Shown here one piece after another: positions 1 through 9,290 of a DNA stretch of 64,000 nt. The stretch covers positions 3,665,001 through 3,729,000 of the forward strand of contig JAWNZC010000473.1 of the NCBI GenBank assembly GCA_035771165.1. Direction: 5' to 3'. Every line of letters begins with the position of its first letter. Position 1 is the stretch's first letter. The stretch comes from Paragorgia papillata (taxonomy: Eukaryota; Cnidaria; Anthozoa; Scleralcyonacea; Coralliidae). The translations under genes and the position numbers were made by a program. The notes under the pieces were generated by a model. It was not told the origin of the DNA, made no database searches, and was given only the letters and a program-made list of their open reading frames with translations.

Positions 1-12
1 CGCTGAGCTGTT

Positions 13-678
13 CGGTAAACAGCTTCGAAATGTTGTATAAATGAGTAATGTTGCTCCAGAGGCAAAAAATGTGTTAAGCAGATCAACAAAAGAGATTAAA
101 AGGTACATTTATGAAGTCAAAAGGTGGGTCAGTTGTTTATATTAGCGTTGCTGTCGTGAAAAAGGTTTTGATTTCATGCAAAAATGAAACTGAAACACCT
201 TCGGCAGTGAAACTAAATTACTTAGTTGGTTGTTTTTGAAAAAGAACATGCTTTTTACTACTTCAAACGCTTATCTAAATCAAAAAAGTCTCTTTACGGT
301 GATCTCCTAGGAAATGTGTGTTGTAAGCTTGATTTTAACCGTGAGTTTCTTTGTTTGGCAACAAATTAATATCAACCCGATAATTTAGTCGGGTTTTTGA
401 AGTAAAAAGACGTAATTTTTATGTGAATTTTACCATTTAACATGCTAAATTGTGTATTTGTTAATGTATTTTTACACAATGTTGTTTTTTATACATTGGT
501 TTGAGGGTGTTGATGTTTTTCTGTATAAAGATCCGTCAATTTCAACTCTTTTCGGCAGTTTTAAAAAACATGCCGCCATCTTGTTTTTCCTCTACTAGTA
601 GGATATGAGCTGATAGCCTGGTAGTAGGGAACCAATCAGATTACGCAAAAGCTCATATCCGATAGCATGCTATATAAT
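13..678. repeat. Dispersed repeat, left copy of a 0.66-kb pair
   Basis: This segment recurs nearly unchanged in the same orientation at 59,914-60,578, with small indels. It holds no convincing coding frame. Its right end (CTATATAATAA) abuts another repeat here but a BEL long terminal repeat in the other copy, so it behaves as an independent module. The family is unidentified. Confidence 0.75.
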
Positions 679-1235
679 AATAATATATATCCACGAACGT
701 GTGGCATTTTAGAGTAACAGCCGACTAATAATAGCGACACACGCGTGCTTTCAAAGACGAAATGAGGGTCTTAGGTCAAATTTTAACAGCAAGCATCCAC
801 CAGCATGTGTTCTTGTACAACCAGAGAATGAAATCACATCATTTTCGTTTTGGTAGAAACGGCAAACTTGCAGAAATTTGCCATATGTGCTGTCGTTGTC
901 ACACTGAAATTTAACATCGAACTTTATTGCAAGATCTCACTCATCTCAGTAAGACAAAAAACCTAATTATATATTTCTATGTATGAACGGAATTATACAT
1001 AAATTCAGCTCAACATTGAAGCAATTAAAATGTCTTGCTCGAAATATGACAGAATCTGAGTGCGTTTTACGTACAGCACTAACTAGTAAACAAGTCGTTG
1101 GATGAAAAGAAAGTGAATAATATAATTTACCCACCAACGGCAATTTTCCCATTACTAAATACCCCTCAGATATCAAGAGCAAATAATTCCAAAATTGGAC
1201 CGGATTTTCGCCACGCAAGGCTGCAAGCCTCTGCT
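677..1235. repeat. Dispersed repeat, copy 1 of a 0.56-kb pair
   Basis: The segment from the TATATATCCACGAACGTGTG motif to CGCCACGCAAGG recurs at 17,404-17,968. A minus-strand frame of about 80 residues is shared by both copies but has no recognisable domain. In the second copy the repeat runs into a Ty3/gypsy integrase fragment, so it may be part of a gypsy element. That link is inference. Confidence 0.65.
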
Positions 1236-1375
1236 TCCGAATTTATAGGCGCTTTGAAGTTTGCCGAGTTCCCAGACCATATCTCGACTGACTATCCATA
1301 CGCTTAAAGTATATTAGTTCACGGTCACCTCGGTTTTCTTTGATGTAACGCGGTTGTTTATTTACAATAATTACT

Positions 1376-1675
1376 CCCAACCACGCATAAATCAAGTTAA
1401 TAATGGCCCGGGATAATATATATTAGCCCGGGGCAATTAACTTGATTTATGCGTGGTTCGGGAAAATAAGCGTTAATCAATGGTCATGAATGTGATAAAG
1501 GATTTACCATCGCGACTGAAGTGTTTTTTAGACAAACTCTGTGATAACGAACTCAGTATCTCAGTTTTCTTAGGCAACCTCGGTGATCCTCAACCTCGGT
1601 AACTACGTAAGTTATTTACCACGGGACTTCGACCCTCGGTAAATAACTAACGTAGTTACCTCGGGTTCGGTAACT
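1376..1675. repeat. Two adjacent perfect or near-perfect hairpins
   Basis: The first hairpin (about 1,376-1,465) has arms reading CACGCATAAATCAAGTTAAT around a centre rich in CCCGGG and TATATA. The second (about 1,574-1,675) has arms built from GGTAACTACGTAAGTTATTTACC-like sequence around a GGACTTCG loop. Both are conserved in copy II (about 38,995-39,300), so they predate the duplication. They look like termini or bodies of palindromic MITEs; the family is not identified. Confidence 0.6.
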
Positions 1676-1765
1676 AACGTATACTTGTTCAATCTAAAAA
1701 CAACCTTGATTAACGAGCATGTATTTGTTGCTAAAGATGCATTCTTTCTTTAACGTTATCTGGCG

Positions 1766-2425
1766 ATGTTTGTATGGCACGTGTGGCTAAATGGAGGAAT
1801 TGCTCTGACCTGTGATTGGATAAAAATTGTAAAGCGGTGTAGAGTTACATAATACTCCAACACTCTTTATATTAGATATCTATGAAATGCTAATAATAGA
1901 GACCGACAAATGCAGTGCACAGTATTAAAACTATGTGGTTTTACTCGTAATATTAAAGAAAGATTGGTTTTCTGTTTATGTATTGCTACGATCACTATAA
2001 AAATATTGGAAACTTAAATATAGCATGAAAAAGATTTATGCATGGGACTGGTTTGTCTTGTCTAGACGTAGAGTAAAGTGCAGTTAAATAATTCACCATC
2101 ATTATAGTTTAAGTCTTTGAATTTACACACACGTCGAAAGTCAAGACAGACCAGTCTCATTCATAAATCTTTTTCATGCTTTATTTAAATTTCCAATATT
2201 TTTATAGTGATCGTAGCAATACATAAACAGAAAACCAATCTTTCTTAAATATTACGAGTAAACCCACGTAGTTTTAGTACTGTGTATTTGTCGGTCTCTA
2301 TTCTTAGCATTTTGATAGATATCTAACATAAAGAGTGTTGGAGTATTATGTAACTCTACACCGCTTTACTATTTTTATCATCCAATCACAGGTCGGAGCC
2401 ACACGTGCGATGTTGTCTTCCGCCA
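1766..2425. repeat. Fold-back element, arms about 300 bp
   Basis: The left arm contains CTGACCTGTGATTGGA, AGAGTTACATAATACTCC and AGATATCTATGAAATGC. The right arm carries their reverse complements in reverse order, around a spacer of about 100 bp. The whole structure recurs at about 39,390-40,045, and only the left arm recurs at 63,411-63,601. No coding capacity is seen. It is likely a non-autonomous inverted-repeat transposon. Confidence 0.75.
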
Positions 2426-2527
2426 TTTTGAATCTAATTATTTCTTTAATTTCGCGCATGCGCAAAGATTTTCCCCACCTGCTGGTGAGACAGCAGAAAC
2501 ACAACAAGCTCTCAACCAAGTTTGGTA

Positions 2528-4530
2528 CCACCATTTGCGTTCAAGCGTTTTGCGTTTAGCGAATAACTAGTTGTTTTCGAGTATTGAAACAAACGTTGTC
2601 CAATGACAACTATACGTTTGACAGATCAAATCAATGACGAATAGGGTGTGTAACTTTGCGTTGTTATTGCTTCCGTTTCAAGTTTAAACGTTGTGTTGAT
2701 ATTTTGTCACGGGTCACGGCAAGCCTGGGATACAAAATAAATGCGTTCGGCAGGTTTACCCTTATCAAACAATCTGCGTTCGCTAATCATTCCAATGCTC
2801 GCAATTTAAGCCAAAGACAAGTTATTCCAAGCAAGCGCTGCCGTGTGAAAAGAACGACAACAAGTATTGACAATGGAAAATTACACCCCCTATTCGTTAT
2901 TGATTTGATCTGTCAAACGTATAGTTGTCATTGGACAACGTTTGTTTCTAAAACAGAAAACAACTAGTTACTCGTTAAATGCTGTAAATGCTTGAACGCA
3001 AATGGTAGTCAGGGGCAGATCCAGGAATTTCCATACGTTAGTCAAAATTTTAGTTGTCAACACTCAGGGGGGGGGGAATTTTTTTGGGGGGTTGTATGAT
3101 TCATCAGAGAACAGACCAGGTATACAGTATTAAATTAAAAATTAACTGGCTTAAAGCAGGAGTTTACAGTTTATTTCACATGATCGTATTACACCACACC
3201 TGCTGTCCGCTCAATTGATAGCCTAACATTAGCAACACAATAGACTATAAAATACAATGCCACATATTTAGTTCGGTGAATAAATATATAGAATAATAGA
3301 TAATATATATTTATGACACTAGTCAATATGCCCATCAGTTAAAGCATTTTCTCCTGCAAAGCCAAAGGCAATTTTGGCAGCCTGGCAAGTTATGATCGTA
3401 TTACACCAGACCATGCTGTCGGTCTATTGATAGCCTAACAAAATAGACTAAATACAAATATACAATGCCACTTATTTTGTTCGGTCACTTTGGTGAATAA
3501 ATATATAGAATAATCGATACCTAAGTCGAAATCTTTAGCTATTATTAATTGATATAATGCTGCTTTTATAATGCATTTATATGATTTAGATATTAAGAAA
3601 ACCTTTTGACCGCAAAAATATGCTAATTTGGGTAAATTCCATCGAGATATCATATACAAGCCTAAATATTAAAATCGGCGCACAGCTTGTTCTGTTAATA
3701 GACATTCTAAAACAAGACAAAATATGTTTAATTTGCCTTATAGCAGTACAGGACTTGTTCTTTTGATCTCGAACACACTTCGGGATTAAACTCTCGGCAC
3801 CAAAATTTCTACTGAGGCAGAAGTTCGTGCTGTTTATCGCACTCAAAAGCTCTTCAACAGAACTCTTCGGCGAAGCGTCGATTCGCTTCATCAGATCAGC
3901 ATAAATTTCTTGTAGACATTTTTGATCGTTCCCCGCAAACGCAGACTGAACAGTATCGTAAATACTACAAGACATTGCTGTTTAAATTCTTTCTACTCTA
4001 ACGTGGGACTTCGAATTGAACCTCAGTGGCCAAGCAGCGATCAGAAAGGCTGGTTTCGTCAGCCCTTGAGTGTATACAGCAAGATCATATCCCACGCTGC
4101 GAATCGGTCAAGATCGGTCAAAAAATGTGACCAATAAGAATACGAATATTTTTTTGAATTAGCCAATCAGATAGCTTGTATACGAGCCCCTGATTCCTAA
4201 ATCGGTCAGAACTCCCCACAGATCGGTCAAAATTGCTGATCTCCATGGAGATGAGCATATTGACCAATCAGATGGCTAGAATCTGACTCAGATCGGTCAA
4301 AACTCACGCGTAAGTCCGCTGTTCCTTGACTTGATAATATTACTTTACAGAAACTCAGCCGCAGCATGAAACTTGATAACTGGACTACAATGGTGCCGCT
4401 GCTTGAAAATAGATAACTCATCATAACTGGACTATCATTCGAATTTTAATTAATTAACTATTTAACTCCGCAATTTTTACGTTAGTCGCGTGACTGGTTT
4501 GACGACCCCTAGATCCGCCCCTGATGGTAG
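2528..4530. mobile_element. Mariner-like MITE, split by a hAT insertion
   Basis: Terminal inverted repeats end in CTACCATTTGCG, with arms of about 115 bp containing CAATGACAACTATACG. The element is flanked by TA on both sides (2,526-2,527 and 4,531-4,532), the usual Tc1/mariner target duplication. The hAT element at 3,010-4,523 has inserted into its last bases. Without it the MITE is about 480 bp and matches the uninterrupted copy at 40,153-40,621. Confidence 0.75.
3010..4523. mobile_element. hAT transposon, non-autonomous or decayed (1.5 kb)
   Basis: Ends read CAGGGGCAGATCCAGG on the left and, reverse-complemented, CAGGGGCGGATCTAGG on the right. An 8-bp duplication ATGGTAGT flanks it (3,002-3,009 and 4,524-4,531). 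The unoccupied site is preserved in copy II near 40,615. CAGGGG ends with an 8-bp TSD are diagnostic of hAT. Inside, a segment of about 110 bp (3,175-3,300) is repeated imperfectly at 3,390-3,500. A minus-strand frame at 3,586-3,975 has no transposase motif that I recognise. Confidence 0.88.
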
Positions 4531-5089
4531 TATCGAGTCATATTATGTTACCGAGATTAATGGGAGGGGCAGACAATCACAAGGAACATTTCCTTCTTCA
4601 AACGAGTGTCTTACTAGATTCCTGTGGATATGAACACAATGCAAGGAAGAAGATGAGCCAGTACCCGAGGGGCAAAGCACTCCAAAAAAAATGTACGAGA
4701 ATTTCGGACTTCCAAAAGTCCTTAGATTTTCCAATTGGACTTTCGGACTTGTGTAAATTTTTTGCGGACTTTTCCGAACTTTTTGTGAAAATTATTAACA
4801 ATATTTTCTCTTTGTTTTTCATGTTCTGGTCGAGCTGGGAAATAAACCTGGGAAATAAAAAAGACTAGGAGCCAAATGGGAGAATACTAAGGGGATTATG
4901 TTCATAAAAACAGTAGAAAAAAAATGCAAAATCGAGATTATAATCTCGATTATAATAGTTGGTAATACCCCAGTCCAAAATTTACATAGCTTTGCAGCCT
5001 GTAGCCTTCAACTCAAGAAGCAATCTTCCATGCCTACTCGATTACTTTAGTATATATTAATTTTTTATACATATATAATTCGCTAAATG

Positions 5090-5215
5090 AATTTATGCAA
5101 TAAATAAAATTAACCGCATGGCTGGTGTTAGTGTGTCTGTTCTATAGAGTATGGGTTCTAGGGTGGGGTGGTCGTCCAATCAGCGTCGAACGGATATGAC
5201 ATCTGACGATGTTCC
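5090..5215 (+). repeat. YR-element direct repeat A, copy 1
   Basis: A block of about 125 bp running from AAATGAATTTATGCAATAA through GGGTGGGGTGGTCGTCC to CGAACGGATATGAC. It occurs three times: here, at 41,172-41,297 and at 50,606-50,725. In copy II the last two bracket the gag and recombinase remnants. This fits the split direct repeats of PAT/Ngaro-type DIRS-like elements (inference). Confidence 0.6.
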
Positions 5216-5690
5216 ATCACGCGTTTGCTAGCATCCAACGTGTTATTTACTTTGTTTGTATGCCCCGATATACGCATAATAGTTTATCGTCGTTACCAAT
5301 TCTAGAGATATACAATTTGATGGAGGAAGGGTCTTCTTCGTCGACATCCATTTCTGGGCTGCCGGTATCTTTGCCCACGTCGACTCCTCTTCGCCGGTTG
5401 TCGTGTTACCTCCTTCCTCGAAGTCTTTGGCGCCCTCAACGATCACTCCAGTTGTCTCCCTCACGTCAGGACCGCTTCCTTCGTTTCCTCCAGCATTTCC
5501 TGGACCATTAGTTTCATCGCTGCCGTACGTGTCACCCACTCCTTGTCCTTCAACAACCGTTCTCTCACAGCCGAATGTCAACATTTCGGGCCCTAATTTG
5601 CAGTTGGCTTTCGCCTCGTCTTCTCGAACCGTTTTTGCTCAACCAGTCTTGCCTGCCACAGTTCCTCCTTCCTGGCCATGGCCTGCTCAC
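5216..5690 (+). pseudogene. YR (DIRS-like) retroelement gag-like 5' fragment, copy I
   Basis: From an ATG at 5,320 the frame begins MEEGSSSSTSISGLP and is Ser/Thr/Pro-rich. It parallels the frame starting at ATG 48,644 in copy II. A short deletion and frameshifts disrupt it, with the Pro/Ser-rich stretch continuing in another frame. Homology to copy II stops at about 5,690 in CCATGGCCTGCTCA, where it is fused to a fragment of an unrelated minus-strand gene. It is therefore a truncated pseudogene; RNA-binding, zinc-knuckle and recombinase parts are absent. Confidence 0.65.
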
Positions 5691-6420
5691 GCTCGATTTA
5701 CTGAAATGTCTGCAAGACAAAAGCATCAACAACAGGGTGTCCGTCTTTTATGGACAAACAAAATCCAACAAAGCGACCAGTTGTAGGATCGTATTCTGCC
5801 CTTTTTAAAATCCTCGTGTCGTCTAAGTGGATGTGAACTCCCATGGTGCATTCCAGTCATTTAGGTGATTATATAGTAAGTGCATCAAAACGAAATCCTG
5901 CTTTTATCTTTGCTGTATTTGAAATGTTCCTTTGTAAGGTGGAAACCGATGGTAAGGCACTACACCAAGATTTGTCTGCAACATTTCATACGATGCTTTC
6001 CCAATCAAACAAAATAGCGAAGAAGCAAGTTTCTTTATTGTGTCGTCATAACGATGACCTTTTAAGGACTTTTCTGTTTGTTTCTTTCTGCGTTTTCAAC
6101 AAATTTTATTAGAATTGGCTTGACGCTTGTAGTCTTTCTATTCCCACACAGTTCGTTGATATTCTGGCCCTCATGGTTTCATTATCGTCAATAATTTCAC
6201 TCAGAATAGTTGCATCAATGTAGTCGGTGAACTTGGTTCGCCCAACGACATCTGCATCATTAATCAATGCCCGCTGTCTCCTGAAACTCCTGTTGGACCA
6301 ACTTGCTGATGCAAGTTTTTTCCCCTGTTCTAAAATTGAGATAAGAAGCAAGTTTCCATTAAAGAAGGTCTTGGATGTCGCCAGCAATCAACTAAAGGAT
6401 CAAATTTTCTCCAAATAATT
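5691..6420 (-). pseudogene. Remnant of unidentified transposon-like gene, copy I
   Basis: Minus-strand homology to 54,345-54,980. The most upstream part (6,109-6,387) encodes a stretch with GRTKFTDYIDATILSEI followed by NETMRARIS. Downstream pieces in other frames match copy II, including the segment reading GLPVVDAF. Stops and frameshifts are present. I recall similar proteins from cnidarian genomes that look transposon-linked, but I cannot name the family. The fragment joins YR-element sequence at about 5,690. Confidence 0.5.
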
Positions 6421-7378
6421 TTGCTAAACATTCTGTATTTTGTACAAAACATTTACATATAGGTTTGTCAGTATTTTATATATATTATTTTTCATTTCTA
6501 AACGTCGTAAAATACTTTAAAACGCGTTTGAAAGTTGTAGCGTGTTACGTCAGCGTGCTTATGATCGAGTTATACAAACACGCATGGTAGCCAATCACAG
6601 TTTGCGTAACATACAGTACATGTTATTTTATAAAACTAAATATAAAACACTCACAGGTGTTTTCTTGTTTCCACTACCAAGATCAGTGTCGTCCTCCTCC
6701 GAATCAATTTCAACTGTTGGAGGGTTTTCTATAATGAAATAAACAATACAATTGTACGTTTCACCATGTATTTATTAATTTGTTTTTGTTCTGAGCTTTC
6801 GTCCCATGCACTCGGGGTGAAACCTAAAATTGTGTTATGAATATTTATATCTACACCGTCATGCAAAGTTTAACTCTTTCATGTCCGTATGGGTGCTCAG
6901 GGAGCATTGTATTTTATTTAGAAGAAAAGGAGGAAACGAGTCCCCGAACAAGAAATAGTTAGTTAGCATTTAAAAAGGAAAACCTACTTTACCTGGTTGC
7001 TCGCGTGATTGCTCATCTACGGTATGTCAATTGGACTTGGACTTGTTCTTGGTTTTGATTCTTTGGGGGGAAATGAGCTGTGGTATGGATTTTTAGGTTT
7101 TCTTCAACTGGTACATGAAGCATTCTTCAGTCTGCGATTCAGCCATCAACACTTACAGGAGTAGCGCCAGAGGGGGAGGCAGAGGGTCAAAGTTTTACAA
7201 CTTTGGATAATACAAATGAACTGTGTACACTGTACATGTGCGGTGTCAAAGTCCTATAATCTAGGGCATCCGGTTTGTATTCGACCAGGGCCTCCGATTT
7301 CCAGTTTACCTAGGAGGCCCTTGGTAAATGAAAAAAATAAATATGGTTGTTCTTCAAATTTAAGACTTTATAATTATT
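6421..7378. other. No gene seen; AT-rich spacer
   Basis: Only short chance frames occur. From about 7,330 the sequence becomes homologous to the leader of the zinc-finger genes (TTCAAATTTAAGACTTTATA), which marks the upstream edge of the decayed zinc-finger copy. Confidence 0.6.
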
Positions 7379-8168
7379 ATGACTCATATGGAAAAACTTG
7401 CCCGCGAAGAGAAACCATACAAGTGCGATGTTTGTGACAAAACATTCTCCCATTCAGCTACGTTATTATATCATAAAAGAACACATACTGGAGAGAAACT
7501 ATTGAAGTGTGATGTCTGTGACAAGACATTTTGTCATTCAACTACCTTACGAAATCATAAAAGAACACATACTATTACTGACGGTTCAAGTGTGATATCT
7601 GTGACAAGACATTTTTCCACTCAGGTGGCTTACAAAATCATAGGAGAACACATACTGGAGAGAAACCATTTAGGTGTGATGTTTGTGACAAGACATTTTC
7701 CCAGTTAGGTAAGTTAAGATCTCATAAAACGACACATACTGGAGTGAAACCATATAACTGTGGTATATGTGACAAGACATTCTCCATGCCAAGTAGGTTA
7801 CGACGTCATCAGAGATGTCATAATGGAGATAAAGCATTCAAGTGTGATACCTGGCTTAGTAGATCATAAAAGCACTCATATTGGGAAAATCTTTTAAATG
7901 TGATGTCTGTGACAAAGCATTTTGCCAATCAAGTGGCTTACGGCAACACCATTTGAGAACTAATCCAACTAAAAACCTTTCAAATGTGAGTTCTGCAAAG
8001 GGACATTTGGTCTTGAAATATTTGATCAACATCTGTACTTGACCCGTGAGCTGGAAGCTACAAAACCAACTAGGATGGACTACATATGTTTCCAATGTGA
8101 TGCTACATTCGGCTTGGTCAGTAATTTAGTAAGTCATGTGACTAATGTTCATTATAAAAGATGTACTT
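7379..8168 (+). pseudogene. C2H2 zinc-finger pseudogene (ZNF-A)
   Basis: An ATG at 7,379 opens MTHMEKLAREEKPYKCDVCDKTF-type sequence, and two canonical fingers follow. After the second finger the frame shifts (about 7,575) and fingers continue in other frames: FHSGGLQNH-, SQLGKLRSH- and SMPSRLRRH-type. A finger core is deleted near 7,850, where an in-frame stop also occurs. The C-terminal modules (FGLEIFDQH and the final CFQCDA…SHVTNVH) remain recognisable up to about 8,150. The order and 3' flank match ZNF-B and ZNF-C, so this is a decayed third paralogue. No functional protein is expected. Confidence 0.85.
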
Positions 8169-8662
8169 GAAAGTAGATATGTGTACTTGCTGAAATATTT
8201 TAGAACTAACTAGTGAGTTATACTATTGCAAGTAGGCTACTTCATAGGCAAAGGCCACTCTTGGTATGCTCTAAATTTCTAAGATCAGCCCTGAGTTTAC
8301 ATTAACTATATTAACTTGTCTTTGTCTAAGAGTTTTCATTGATCTTGTGATTGACTTATGTACCGGTACCACTTATGTACAGTGTGAAAGCAAATCGTCC
8401 TCTCATCAAAGGACAACTTCCTACGATTGAGAAAATATTATTTCTATAAAAGAAACTATAAGGTTCGAAACACCATTCGCCTGCAATACACACAGCTTTT
8501 TGTACCGGCCAGGACTGATGGCATTTTAATACGGATTTACCAAATTCAACAGTTGTGAATAGCAAACCGATAGCATTATTAAATCTTGCATGCCTATGAA
8601 ATGATTTGTTGTTATAAAGCTCGCGGGATACCACAGAATATTTTTTATATTCCAACTTAATT

Positions 8663-8710
8663 ATTAACCCCGAGCCCAGGCCGAGGGCCGAATGCCCGGA
8701 GCCTGGGCGA
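8663..8710. repeat. GC-rich hairpin upstream of the retrozyme
   Basis: CGAGCCCAGGC pairs with GCCTGGGCGAG across a short GC-rich loop. It lies about 80 bp before the 277-bp repeats, in otherwise AT-rich DNA. Function unknown; it may be a MITE end. Confidence 0.45.
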
Positions 8711-8903
8711 GGGTGCTAATTTCGACACGCGTGGAGTGCACTTACACGCAAAATTACACGCGAGATGAAAACCTGAAAGTAATTCTGAAACTGGGCCCAT
8801 GCGCACTTCACGCTATCTGAATGTACTTCACCGATGCTGTCCCACATGCGGTTGTCACCGACGATCGCATGTGTATAAGTAATTGATGAAATTCATTCAG
8901 ATT

Positions 8904-8961
8904 GTTCCAAGCTACACTGATGAGCTGTTGTACAGCGAAACACCGTGTCTGTAGATTGAAC
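8904..8961 (+). ncRNA. Type I hammerhead ribozyme, copy 1
   Basis: The conserved core CTGATGA and GAAAC are both present. Stem II is a perfect 5-bp GCTGT/ACAGC helix with a TGT loop. Stem III is minimal (ACA/TGT with loop CCG). Stem I pairs CTACA with TGTAG and extends through an internal loop to GTTC/GAAC. The predicted cleavage site is after the C of GTGTC at 8,949. All nucleotides needed for catalysis are present. Confidence 0.9.
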
Positions 8962-9180
8962 TATGTACGCTGCTTCACTTCGGTGTTGTTGAGCACTCTG
9001 TGAAGTTGTCGTGGGTACCTATTAGCGATAATGCAACGCTCACTACCCTTGTGGAAGTTAGAGCGCTCTGGGCCCATGCGCACTTCACGCTATCTGAATG
9101 TACTTCACCGATGCTGTTCCACATGCGGTTGTCACCGACGATCGCATATGTATAAGTAATTGATGAAATTCATTCAGATT

Positions 9181-9235
9181 GTTCCAAGCTACACTGATGA
9201 GCTGTTGTACAGCGAAACACCGTGTCTGTAGATTG

Positions 9236-9238
<3 letters not shown>
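9181..9238 (+). ncRNA. Type I hammerhead ribozyme, copy 2
   Basis: Its 58 nt read the same as copy 1, so all three helices and the core are conserved; predicted cleavage is after 9,226. It ends immediately before a (TA)n microsatellite, so downstream tertiary contacts from a full unit are lost. Confidence 0.9.

Positions 9239-9287
<49 letters not shown>
9239..9287. repeat. (TA)n microsatellite, about 49 bp
   Basis: Pure alternating TA that begins exactly where the second retrozyme unit stops. Confidence 0.95.

Positions 9288-9289
<2 letters not shown>

Positions 9290-9290
<1 letters not shown>

Larger units (their letters stand above)
1297..5215. repeat. Segmental duplication SD1, copy I
   Basis: The block is collinear with 38,919-41,297. 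The two copies share hairpins, a large fold-back, a mariner-like MITE, a 16-bp palindrome (CGAGATTATAATCTCG, near 4,930 and 41,025) and the start of a YR retroelement. The main difference is a 1.5-kb hAT insertion present only here (3,010-4,523). No host gene is visible. Confidence 0.85.
8793..9238 (+). mobile_element. Metazoan retrozyme: tandem 277-bp repeat with hammerhead ribozymes
   Basis: A unit starting GGGCCCATGCGCACTTCACG at 8,793 repeats at 9,070, a period of exactly 277 bp. Over the shared part I see about two substitutions. Each unit carries a complete type I hammerhead motif. The second unit is cut short at a (TA)n tract. Metazoan retrozymes are known as short tandem repeats of a few hundred bp carrying type I hammerheads, which yield small circular RNAs of unit length. 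Cleavage at the two predicted sites would release a 277-nt RNA (8,950-9,226). There is no coding capacity. Confidence 0.85.

Noticed and set aside
2452..2466. NRF1-like site GCGCATGCGC
   Set aside because: It lies in a repeat with no gene next to it, and copy II has GCGTATGCGC, so it is not conserved.
3586..3975. 129-codon minus-strand frame inside the first hAT as a transposase
   Set aside because: It has no hAT dimerisation or BED-type motif that I can see, and it is too short.
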